Source: Cyclobacterium jeungdonense | GTDB lineage: Bacteria > Bacteroidota > Bacteroidia > Cytophagales > Cyclobacteriaceae | NCBI RefSeq assembly: GCF_010994275.1 | Contig: NZ_WMCD01000005.1 | Coordinates: 124,001-188,000 of the forward strand | Length of the DNA stretch: 64,000 bases | Reading direction: 5' to 3' | Part shown: positions 52,518 through 60,436 of the stretch, piece after piece | How positions within the stretch are numbered: the stretch's first letter is position 1 | Layout: the number at the start of each line of letters is the position of its first letter | Translations under genes and position numbers: made by a program | The notes under the pieces: generated by a model | The model's input: the letters and a program-made list of their open reading frames with translations, nothing else | Database searches by the model: none | Told to the model about the DNA's origin: nothing

Positions 52518-54923
52518 ATGAGACGAACGATAAAAAAAATAGCAGTTTTAGGATCCGGAATCATGGGGTCCAGAATTGCTTGTCATTTTGCCAATATAGG
52601 TGTAGAAGTGTTACTTCTTGATATTATACCTAAAAGTATAAATGAAAAAGAAAAACAAAAAAACCTTACACTCCAAGACCAGGCGGTTAGAAACAGAATA
52701 GTCAATGAGGCATTAGAGAGCGCATTGAATTCCACGCCGTCGCCTATTTATTCGACCGATTTCGCTAGCCGAATTACTACAGGAAATTTTGAGGATGATT
52801 TGCCAAAAATAGCTTCATGTGACTGGATCATTGAAGTAATTATAGAGAATTTGGAAATTAAGCAGGGTCTTTTTGAAAAGGTAGAACAATTCAGAAAAAA
52901 GGGTACGCTGATTACATCCAACACATCTGGCATCCCTATACATCTAATGGCAGATTCCCGATCGGCTGACTTTCAGGAATGCTTTGCAGGAAGTCATTTT
53001 TTCAACCCTCCCCGGTATTTGCGTTTATTGGAAATAATTCCCGGACCAAATACTTTACAGGAAAATGTAGATTTTTTGATGGATTATGGGGATCGGTTTT
53101 TAGGAAAAGAAACGGTTCTTTGTAAAGACACTCCAGCTTTTATTGCCAATCGAATAGGAGTGTATGCCATCATGGCTGCAATCCATACCATTGAAAAGAT
53201 GGGACTTGGTGTATCGGAGGTCGATAAAATGACAGGAACAGTAATTGGCAGAGCCAAATCCGCAACATTTAGAACGTTGGATGTGGTCGGTTTGGATACG
53301 ACGGTACATGTAGCCAATAATCTCCATAAAGTACTGGAGCATGATGAATCCAGAGATACATTTAAACTTCCAAAGAGTGTTCAGGTTTTAAGTGAAAACG
53401 AATGGTACGGTGATAAGAGCGGAAAGGGCTTTTTCCACATGATCCGCCACGAAGACGGCAAAAAAGAATTAAAGGAAATTGATTTTCAGACTTACGAATA
53501 CAAACCTGCCGAGAAGCCAAAAATTAAAGCCCTTGAAAAAGCGAAGGGCATCGATAATCTTAAGGAAAGGATTCGTTTTCTGGTAAATTTTGACGATACG
53601 GCTGGAGAATTTTACAGGGCTACGTTTTATGATCTATTCCGCTATTGTTCTTTCCGGATTCCAGAAATCGCAGACGAACTATACCGGATTGACCAGGCTG
53701 TAAGTGCTGGATTTGGTTGGGAATACGGTCCATTTGAAAATTGGGATATCCTGGGAGTAAAGGAAACAGTTTCCAAGATGGAACAAGCAGGCGAGAAACC
53801 GGCAGCCTGGGTTTATGAAATGCTGGAAGCGGGTATCCCTTCTTTTTACACCGTAGAAAAAGGAAAGAGGCACTACTATGATATTTCCGACAAAGCGTAT
53901 AAAGAAGTTCCCGGGCTAGAAGAGTTCATTTTACTTGATACTTTAAAAGCGGCTAATCGAAAGGTATGGTCTAATGAAGGCGCCAGTATTTATGATATGG
54001 GAAATGATGTTTTAGGACTGGAATTTCATACAAAAATGAACTCGCTGGGTCAGGAGGTGGTAGAAGGAATCAATACTGCTATTTCCACGGCTGAAAAATC
54101 CTATAAAGGATTGGTTATAGGAAATGAAGGAGCGAATTTTTCGGCTGGAGCCAATCTGGCCATGTTGTATATGTTTGCAGGAGATCGTGATTTTGATGAA
54201 ATCGATGTGATGATAGCGCAGTTTCAAAAAACGATGATGCGGGCGAGGTACTCTTCCGTTCCAGTAGTAGTCGCTCCCCATAACATGGCCCTGGGTGGGG
54301 GCTGTGAACTTTCTTTACATGCGGATAAGGTGCAGGCACATGCCGAGTTGTACATGGGCTTGGTAGAAGTGGGCGTGGGTTTGATCCCAGCTGGTGGTGG
54401 TACCAAAGAAATGGTTTTGAGGTTTTCGAAAAACCTGGTTTCAGGAGACGTGGAGTTAAACCGGCTGCAGGAATCATTTATGAATATTGCTACGGCCAAG
54501 GTTTCTACCTCAGCTGAAGAAGCAAAAGGATTGGGATACCTCGAGCAAAAGGATTCAATTTCCCTAAACCGAAAACGGCAATTGGCTGAGGCAAAGCAAA
54601 AAGTGTTAATGCTTTTTGATGCAGGCTATTCGCAGCCCATTGAAAAAAAGGATATTCGTGTTCTTGGGAAAATTTCCCTCGCTTTGTTTGAGGCGGGCAT
54701 CACTGGCATGCAGTATGGTCATTACATTTCGGACCACGATGCAAAAATTGCACGAAAATTGGCCTGGGTAATGAGTGGCGGAGATTTATCTGCACCAACT
54801 GAGGTTAGCGAAAGTTTCCTGCTGGAATTGGAAAGAGAGGCTTTTCTTAGTCTGACCGGCGAACAGAAAACCCTGGAAAGGATTCATAGCATATTATTCA
54901 AAGGCAAACCGTTAAGAAATTAA
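52518..54923 (+). CDS. Fused 3-hydroxyacyl-CoA dehydrogenase / enoyl-CoA hydratase
   Basis: This 801-residue protein carries two beta-oxidation activities. The N-terminal hydroxyacyl-CoA dehydrogenase has the NAD motif VLGSGIMGSRIA (about residues 10-21) and the C-terminal HAD region near residues 190-400. The C-terminal part is an enoyl-CoA hydratase/isomerase (about residues 470-720) with the oxyanion-hole segments NFSAGANLAML and MALGGGCELSLHAD and the glutamate-bearing LVEVGVGLIPAGGGT. The order is opposite to FadB/FadJ, where the hydratase comes first, as is usual in this non-FadB family. It converts trans-2-enoyl-CoA to 3-ketoacyl-CoA for the thiolase encoded next. Confidence 0.92.
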   Translation: MRRTIKKIAVLGSGIMGSRIACHFANIGVEVLLLDIIPKSINEKEKQKNLTLQDQAVRNRIVNEALESALNSTPSPIYSTDFASRITTGNFEDDLPKIASCDWIIEVIIENLEIKQGLFEKVEQFRKKGTLITSNTSGIPIHLMADSRSADFQECFAGSHFFNPPRYLRLLEIIPGPNTLQENVDFLMDYGDRFLGKETVLCKDTPAFIANRIGVYAIMAAIHTIEKMGLGVSEVDKMTGTVIGRAKSATFRTLDVVGLDTTVHVANNLHKVLEHDESRDTFKLPKSVQVLSENEWYGDKSGKGFFHMIRHEDGKKELKEIDFQTYEYKPAEKPKIKALEKAKGIDNLKERIRFLVNFDDTAGEFYRATFYDLFRYCSFRIPEIADELYRIDQAVSAGFGWEYGPFENWDILGVKETVSKMEQAGEKPAAWVYEMLEAGIPSFYTVEKGKRHYYDISDKAYKEVPGLEEFILLDTLKAANRKVWSNEGASIYDMGNDVLGLEFHTKMNSLGQEVVEGINTAISTAEKSYKGLVIGNEGANFSAGANLAMLYMFAGDRDFDEIDVMIAQFQKTMMRARYSSVPVVVAPHNMALGGGCELSLHADKVQAHAELYMGLVEVGVGLIPAGGGTKEMVLRFSKNLVSGDVELNRLQESFMNIATAKVSTSAEEAKGLGYLEQKDSISLNRKRQLAEAKQKVLMLFDAGYSQPIEKKDIRVLGKISLALFEAGITGMQYGHYISDHDAKIARKLAWVMSGGDLSAPTEVSESFLLELEREAFLSLTGEQKTLERIHSILFKGKPLRN

Positions 54924-54937
54924 TTGGTTAGGAAAAT

Positions 54938-55010
54938 AGCTGCTGAGATAGATTGTGTTTCAATCAAGTAAATCGACAGAGAATTTGGAAAATTAATTTA
55001 ATCAGCAGCT
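54938..55010 (+). other. Long-range inverted repeat between fad genes
   Basis: AGCTGCTGA (54938-54946) and TCAGCAGCT (55002-55010) are a perfect 9-bp inverted repeat enclosing 55 A/T-rich bases, in the gap between the dehydrogenase-hydratase and thiolase genes. It could form an mRNA stem with a large loop. It lacks a T-tract, so it is not an ordinary terminator. Confidence 0.4.
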
Positions 55011-55056
55011 CAACCGAATCTAAAGTGGTATACGCAAATTCGTAAAGACAATAATA

Positions 55057-56232
55057 ATGGATGCATACATAATCAATGGTTACCGATCGGCAGTAGGAAA
55101 GGCAAAAAAAGGAAGTTTTCGTTTTTACCGTCCCGATGACCTGGCTGCAGATGTAATCAAATACCTGGTTGCCCATACTCCCGGATTGGAAAATAGACGG
55201 GTAGATGACTTGATTGTAGGAAATGCCATTCCGGAAGCTGAGCAAGGAATGCAAATGGGAAGGATGATTTCTCTTTTGGCACTTGGAGAAGAAAACCCCG
55301 GTTTTATTGTGAATCGCTATTGCGGTTCCGGATTGGAGGCAATAGCCCTGGCTACCGCAAAAATCAATATGGGGATGGCCGATTGCATTATTGCTGGAGG
55401 AACAGAGTCCATGTCCTTGTTGCCAATGATGGGTCACAAGACGGCATTAAACTGGGATATTGCATCCAATAACCCAGATTACTACCTGAGTATGGGATTA
55501 ACGGCAGAAGAATTGGCCAAAGATTATAACGTAAGTCGGGAGGATGCCGACCAATTTTCAGTCAAATCTCATGAAAAGGCTCTAAGTGCCATTAAGGAAG
55601 GACGCTTCAAAGATGAAATTGTTCCAGTAGAAGTGGAAGAAACCTATCTGGACGAAAATGAGAAAAGAAAAACCAGGAAAAATACCGTGGACACAGACGA
55701 GGGGCCTCGTCCCGGTACCAGTATGGAAGTATTGGCAAAATTAAAGCCTGTATTCAGACAAGGGGGACAGGTGACAGCAGGAAACTCCTCGCAAACCTCT
55801 GATGGAGCGGCTTTTGTAGTAGTGATGTCCGAGAAAATGATGAAGGAGCTGGGTCTGGAACCCATGGCTCGGTTATTATCTTATTCAGTGGCAGGAGTCG
55901 AACCGAGAATAATGGGAATAGGTCCTAAATATGCCGTTCCCAAAGCCTTGAAGCAAGCGGGACTATCCCTGAATGACATCGACCTGATAGAGTTAAACGA
56001 AGCTTTCGCTACCCAGGCCCTGGCTGTAATCCGTTCCCTGGATTTCAATCCAGACATCGTTAATGTAAACGGAGGAGCAGTGGCATTGGGTCATCCCCTT
56101 GGCTGCACCGGAGCCAAACTTTCGGTGCAAATCATAAATGAACTTAAGAAGCGGCAAGGAAAATATGGTCTTGTAACTGCCTGCGTAGGAGGTGGGCAGG
56201 GAGTGGCCGGAGTAATCGAACTGTTACAATAG
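55057..56232 (+). CDS. Acetyl-CoA acyltransferase (3-ketoacyl-CoA thiolase)
   Basis: This 391-residue thiolase cleaves 3-ketoacyl-CoA with CoA to acetyl-CoA and a shortened acyl-CoA. The nucleophile Cys89 is in NRYCGSGLEA. The active-site His346 is in GGAVALGHPLGCTG and the second Cys (about 376) is in TACVGGGQG. All three catalytic residues are present. It lies between the dehydrogenase-hydratase and acyl-CoA dehydrogenase genes in the beta-oxidation operon. A possible RNA stem lies just upstream at 54938-55010. Confidence 0.94.
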   Translation: MDAYIINGYRSAVGKAKKGSFRFYRPDDLAADVIKYLVAHTPGLENRRVDDLIVGNAIPEAEQGMQMGRMISLLALGEENPGFIVNRYCGSGLEAIALATAKINMGMADCIIAGGTESMSLLPMMGHKTALNWDIASNNPDYYLSMGLTAEELAKDYNVSREDADQFSVKSHEKALSAIKEGRFKDEIVPVEVEETYLDENEKRKTRKNTVDTDEGPRPGTSMEVLAKLKPVFRQGGQVTAGNSSQTSDGAAFVVVMSEKMMKELGLEPMARLLSYSVAGVEPRIMGIGPKYAVPKALKQAGLSLNDIDLIELNEAFATQALAVIRSLDFNPDIVNVNGGAVALGHPLGCTGAKLSVQIINELKKRQGKYGLVTACVGGGQGVAGVIELLQ

Positions 56233-56281
56233 TTGTCTGAGATTTTTCTCAATGAATTAACGCTTTCCCAAATAATGGTAT

Positions 56282-58093
56282 ATGGAAAAATTGCGCAAGA
56301 AAAACAGCTTAAACGGAGGCGCGTTTCTAATTCAGGAAACCAACTTTTCGGATATTTTTATTCCCGAAGCCTTCAGTGAAGAACAAATGATGATGGCTCA
56401 GGCTTGTCAGGATTTCATGGACAAGGAAATCTTGTCCCGGATGGAAGAGATTGACAGCATGAAGCATCCCGATCTTGTTCCTTCTATACTTAAAAAAGCG
56501 GGTGATCTGGGATTGTTGGCCATTTCCGTTCCCGAATCTTATGGAGGGCTGGGAATGAGTTTCAATACCTCCATGCTGATAGCGGATATAATTGGCGCAG
56601 CAGGATCTTTTTCGACGACCTATGGCGCACACACGGGCATCGGAATTTTACCGGTATTGTATTACGGGAACAAAGAACAGAAAGAAAAATACCTACCCAA
56701 ACTATCCAATGCCGAATGGGCTGCCTGTTATTGCTTGACGGAACCCGATGCTGGCTCGGATGCCAATAGTGGAAAAACCAAAGCGACCCTAAATCCGGAA
56801 GGAAGCCATTACCTCATTAACGGGCAAAAAATGTGGATCTCAAATGCTGGATTTGCGGACTTTTTCATTGTTTTTGCCAAAGTAGATGACGATGCCAACC
56901 TTTCTGCTTTTTTGGTGGAGAAAGGTTTTGGCGGCATCAGCATGAATGAGGAAGAACATAAGATGGGCATTAGGGGCAGTTCTACGCGACAGGTTTTCTT
57001 CAATGATTGCCCGGTTCCAGTAGAAAACATGCTTTCCGAGCGAGGTAATGGATTTAAGATTGCGGTTAATATTCTGAATATCGGGCGGATTAAATTGGGT
57101 GCAGGTGTTTTGGGTGGATGTCGTAGGGTGTTGGGTCTTGCGATTCAATATGCTGCACAACGAAAGCAATTCGGAGTATCCATTGATTCTTTTGGAGCCA
57201 TCCAAGCCAAGCTTGCGGAAATGGCGATCCGAACCTTTGCATGTGAGTCCCTTTGCTACCGGGCTGGACAGGATGTGGAAGACCGGATAGAAGCATTAGA
57301 GGGAGAAGGAATGGAACCAGCCAAAGCCCGGTTAAAAGGAGTAGAACAGTTTGCCATTGAATGTGCGATCGCCAAAGTACATGGTTCGGAAGTGCTGGAC
57401 TATGTAGTGGATCAAGGGGTTCAAATTTACGGAGGCATGGGTTATTCAGCGGAGGCTCCGATGGAGCGGGCCTACCGTGATGCTCGCATTTCCCGGATTT
57501 ATGAAGGAACCAATGAAATTAACCGCATGCTAATGGTGGGCATGTTGCTCAAACGCGCAATGAAAGGCGAGTTGGACATTGCTGGTTCCGCCAAGCAGGT
57601 GGCAGAAGAACTAAAGGCGGTTCCGGATTTTCCGGATAGAGATTTTTCTCATCCGCTTTCAATGGAAAAATCTGCTTTGAAGAATCTGAAAAAACTTTTT
57701 TTGATGATTGGTGGACAAGCGGCCAATACGCTGGGGGAAAAACTGGAGGAAGAACAAGAAATCATGATGAACCTGGCCGATATCATGATAGAAATTTATG
57801 CCGCTGAATCAACTTTATTACGAGCAGAGAAGCTTTTCGAAGAAAAAGGGGAGCAGGCTTCGAAACATCAGCTTGCCATTAGCAAAGTTTACTTGTATGA
57901 AGCCGAAGAAAAAATTCGCAGTGTGGGCAAAGAGGCCATACTTTCTTTTACCTCCGGTGAGGAGCAAAAATTCCTGCTGATGGGGCTAAAAAGATTTACC
58001 CGTTATGGCGAAGCAGTCAATCCAAAGGAACTACGAAGAGAAATTGCTGCGGCATTGATTGAACAGGGAAAATATTTCTTTTTTCATGCCTAA
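56282..58093 (+). CDS. Acyl-CoA dehydrogenase
   Basis: This 603-residue flavoenzyme introduces the first double bond of beta-oxidation. FAD and substrate motifs are CYCLTEPDAGSDANS, KMWISNAGFADFF, and the C-terminal GGMGYSAEAPMERAYRDARISRIYEGTNEINR, with the Glu of YEGTNEI in the position of the catalytic base of the VLCAD branch. The extra C-terminal domain of about 200 residues also matches long-chain types. It is 49 bp after the thiolase gene and precedes leader-element copy C. Long-chain acyl-CoA is the likely substrate. Confidence 0.93.
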   Translation: MEKLRKKNSLNGGAFLIQETNFSDIFIPEAFSEEQMMMAQACQDFMDKEILSRMEEIDSMKHPDLVPSILKKAGDLGLLAISVPESYGGLGMSFNTSMLIADIIGAAGSFSTTYGAHTGIGILPVLYYGNKEQKEKYLPKLSNAEWAACYCLTEPDAGSDANSGKTKATLNPEGSHYLINGQKMWISNAGFADFFIVFAKVDDDANLSAFLVEKGFGGISMNEEEHKMGIRGSSTRQVFFNDCPVPVENMLSERGNGFKIAVNILNIGRIKLGAGVLGGCRRVLGLAIQYAAQRKQFGVSIDSFGAIQAKLAEMAIRTFACESLCYRAGQDVEDRIEALEGEGMEPAKARLKGVEQFAIECAIAKVHGSEVLDYVVDQGVQIYGGMGYSAEAPMERAYRDARISRIYEGTNEINRMLMVGMLLKRAMKGELDIAGSAKQVAEELKAVPDFPDRDFSHPLSMEKSALKNLKKLFLMIGGQAANTLGEKLEEEQEIMMNLADIMIEIYAAESTLLRAEKLFEEKGEQASKHQLAISKVYLYEAEEKIRSVGKEAILSFTSGEEQKFLLMGLKRFTRYGEAVNPKELRREIAAALIEQGKYFFFHA

Positions 58094-58115
58094 CAAGGAA
58101 ACCAGAAAACTAAGA

Positions 58116-58231
58116 ATATGAAATCGAGCCTGCCTGAGGCAGACAGGCATGACGAGAACGTAAAAGAGTGGGATGATTATAAAGCATGCGAGATTCCATA
58201 TCGCCGCTTAAAGACAATTATAACCATATGA
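58116..58231 (+). repeat. Dispersed leader element, copy C
   Basis: It shares ATGAAATCGAGC, GTGGGATGATTATAA and GCATGCGAGATT with copies A and B. ATATGAAATC (58116-58125) pairs with GATTCCATAT (58192-58201) with one mismatch, and CATAT (58197-58201) can alternatively pair with ATATG (58226-58230) at the DinB-family start codon. A 19-nt insertion between GAGC and ATGAC is itself near-palindromic (GCCTGCCTG ... CAGACAGGC). The element follows the acyl-CoA dehydrogenase gene. Confidence 0.75.
58118..58231 (+). CDS. Possible leader peptide in repeat copy C
   Basis: A 37-codon frame begins Met-Lys-Ser-Ser and closes with a TGA that overlaps the DinB-family start codon (ATATGA). The 19-nt insertion shifts the downstream frame relative to copies A and B, so only the first four residues are shared. 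The open frame up to the start codon may be chance, but it repeats the arrangement of the other copies. Confidence 0.25.
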   Translation: MKSSLPEADRHDENVKEWDDYKACEIPYRRLKTIITI

Positions 58232-58746
58232 AACAACCGGAAGTGTGGCTTAGAGGACCTGTTCCAGATATCCCCTTTTTTTTGCAACCTGCGGCTCATG
58301 CAATATTACAGACCTTGGAAGAAGTGGAAGGGTACATGGGGGACTTTCCGGAAAAATACTTATGGAAAACCGTAGCAGGAAGAGCCTCGGTTGGTTTTCA
58401 TTTACGACATTTGACGGGAGTGCTTGACCGCTTGCTTACCTATGCTGAAGGAAAGGAGTTGAGCGGAGCCCAGCTGGAATATCTGAAAAATGAAACCATT
58501 CCGGATTCTGAGGGGAGTGAAGCGTTGGTGCAGCTTTTTCGGGAAAAGGTTCGAGAAGCACTGAATATTTTCAAAGAGACTCCAGAAGAAAAATTGCGGG
58601 AGCCCAGAACGGTTGGAAGGAAAAAACTACCCAGCAGCGTTTTGGGGCTGTATTTCCATGCTGCCGAACATAGTCAACGACATTTGGGGCAATTACTAAC
58701 TACCATCAGTTTCGTAAAAAATTTAGCGGACGCTTCTGCTGGATAA
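58228..58746 (+). CDS. DinB family protein
   Basis: From ATG 58228 this is a 172-residue four-helix-bundle protein of the DinB/YfiT type. The metal-binding His pattern is GFHLRHL and HAAEHSQRHLGQL. DinB-fold proteins bind a divalent metal; some act as thiol transferases for bacillithiol or mycothiol. With YtxJ in the same window, a bacillithiol-linked role is possible. ATG 58186 lies inside leader-element copy C and is less likely the start. It is encoded after the beta-oxidation operon. Confidence 0.85.
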   Translation: MKQPEVWLRGPVPDIPFFLQPAAHAILQTLEEVEGYMGDFPEKYLWKTVAGRASVGFHLRHLTGVLDRLLTYAEGKELSGAQLEYLKNETIPDSEGSEALVQLFREKVREALNIFKETPEEKLREPRTVGRKKLPSSVLGLYFHAAEHSQRHLGQLLTTISFVKNLADASAG

Positions 58747-58923
58747 TCTGATACCAAATTATTTTTTGCGGGTCTATAGTGACCATATCACGCATTCAAA
58801 ACTTACCTGGTAGATCAGACGTAAACCTATTTGAAAAACCACTAACTTTCTAAATCTCCGCAACACTGTCTTGAAAAGACCAATCGGAGCCATTAACATT
58901 GGATGATAGAATAATAATCGTTC

Positions 58924-59952
58924 ATGAAAAGAAGACATGCTACGCTGAGTGATATTGCAAAAGCCCTAAATGTATCCGCTTCGACAGTTTCCAGAGCTTT
59001 GCATGACAGCCCGTTAATAAGAAAGGAAACTAAGGATTCGGTTATAGCTATGGCCAAAGCGCTGAATTATCAGCCCAACCAACAGGCCATCGGCTTACTG
59101 AATAAAAAGACCAAAATAATCGGGGTAATCGTTCCTGAAATAACTGGGTATTTTTTTGCTACAGCCATTAACGGCCTCCAAGATTTTGTGGAAAATACGG
59201 GATACAAGTTAATAATCGGGCAATCGAACGAATCCTTCGATCAAGAAGCAAAATTGATGGAAACCCTGTCTCTTGCAAGAGTGGACGGGCTTATTATTTC
59301 CCCAACATCGGAAACAACCAGCAATATCCACTTAGAGAAATTTAGGGAATCGGGGATTCCGGTGGTTGTATTTGACCGGGATTGTCCCAATTTTTTATCT
59401 GACAAGGTATTTGTCGATGACTACGAAGGTGCTTTTCAAGCGGTGGATTATCTAATAAAAACCGGTTGCCGAAAAATTGCCCATCTAGGAGGTCCCGCAA
59501 ATCTGACCACCTGCCGTTGTCGGAAAAGGGGATATCTTGATGCCCTTACTCAGAATGGAATTACGCCTGATCCGCAATTGATTTTGGAAGTGCCAGGCTT
59601 TACACCTGATTGTGGAGAGGAGATTATCCGGGATCTTTTGGACAGGGAGGCGATTCCAGATGCCATTTTTGCCGTTAACGATGCGGTAGCCATAGGTACC
59701 ATGCCTGTTATTTTAGAAAAAGGATTGCGCATTCCCCAGGATATTTCCCTGATTGGTTTTGATGATGAACCCTACAGTCAGTATTTCATGCCGTCACTTA
59801 CTACCGTTTGGCAACCAGTATACGAGCTGGGGCTGCTATCCGGTAGGATACTTATGAATCATATACTCCATAGTCCGGAGGAATACGACTATAGGTATGA
59901 GTTATTAAAACCGGAACTCATTGTCAGACAGTCTTCCAAGCCTTTGGTCTAA
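58924..59952 (+). CDS. LacI family transcriptional regulator
   Basis: This 342-residue repressor has the LacI helix-turn-helix (ATLSDIAKALNVSASTVSRAL, residues about 5-25) and hinge (YQPNQQAIGL). A periplasmic-binding-protein-like effector domain follows (IIGVIVPEITGYFF, DGLIISPTSE, IGFDDEPYSQYFMPSLTTV). It would bind a sugar or sugar phosphate and control the downstream SusC/SusD genes. A cre-like palindrome lies next to the predicted susC promoter (60262-60277). It is in the same direction as susC, 484 bp ahead. The inducer is unknown. Confidence 0.94.
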   Translation: MKRRHATLSDIAKALNVSASTVSRALHDSPLIRKETKDSVIAMAKALNYQPNQQAIGLLNKKTKIIGVIVPEITGYFFATAINGLQDFVENTGYKLIIGQSNESFDQEAKLMETLSLARVDGLIISPTSETTSNIHLEKFRESGIPVVVFDRDCPNFLSDKVFVDDYEGAFQAVDYLIKTGCRKIAHLGGPANLTTCRCRKRGYLDALTQNGITPDPQLILEVPGFTPDCGEEIIRDLLDREAIPDAIFAVNDAVAIGTMPVILEKGLRIPQDISLIGFDDEPYSQYFMPSLTTVWQPVYELGLLSGRILMNHILHSPEEYDYRYELLKPELIVRQSSKPLV

Positions 59953-60261
59953 ACCGATAGGATTAATATAGGTAACGTTTTCCATGGCAATAATCTGGTA
60001 TGCCTATGGCGTTACGCTACTCTATTTTTTAACGAGCTAATGGAAAGAAGTGAACCAAATATCATTCGCTGAATCTCAAAACAGCCCCTGGAAAACCTGA
60101 GGGTATCAATGGTGAATTTTTATTATAGATAGTTAAATAATGAGGAGCGATGGTATTGCTTCCAAAAAAAAGAAAAAGAGCGGTTATTTAAAACTTAGTA
60201 TTTACAAAATTTAATTCTGAACCTGATGGTATAACAACACCAAATAGGAATCAATTCTTCC

Positions 60262-60277
60262 ATGCAAACCTTTGCAT
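60262..60277. promoter_or_regulatory. Predicted LacI/cre-type operator
   Basis: ATGCAAA-CC-TTTGCAT is a perfect inverted repeat with a two-base centre. It differs at one base from the LacI/CcpA-family consensus TGnAAACGTTTnCA (the central G is C). It lies eight bases ahead of the susC -33 element and 310 bp past the LacI-family gene. Confidence 0.5.
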
Positions 60278-60284
60278 AAATATT

Positions 60285-60316
60285 TTTGTCAGACTGCACA
60301 TTAACGCTTTAATTTG
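60285..60316 (+). promoter_or_regulatory. Predicted susC promoter
   Basis: TTTG (60285-60288) and TAATTTG (60310-60316) are 25 bp apart, the same arrangement as at the dehydratase promoter. The start codon lies about 120 bp downstream, and the predicted operator is directly upstream. Confidence 0.45.
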
Positions 60317-60436
60317 GTCCTTTCTTACGCTGGTAAGGTGAATATTCAGAACCGATATCACTAAACCAAAAAACTTTCCAAGTCATCGTTTTTCTAGAAA
60401 GAAGCGTGTCAAATTAAAAACTATCTAACCAATTTT

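Larger units (their letters stand above)
59953..60436. other. Regulatory gap between lacI and susC
   Basis: This 484-bp stretch holds a possible weak terminator for the LacI gene (GTAACG at 59972-59977 pairing with CGTTAC at 60010-60015, with TTTTTT nine bases later). It also holds the operator at 60262-60277 and the predicted promoter at 60285-60316. The susC leader is about 110 nt long. No other gene is recognised. Confidence 0.55.
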
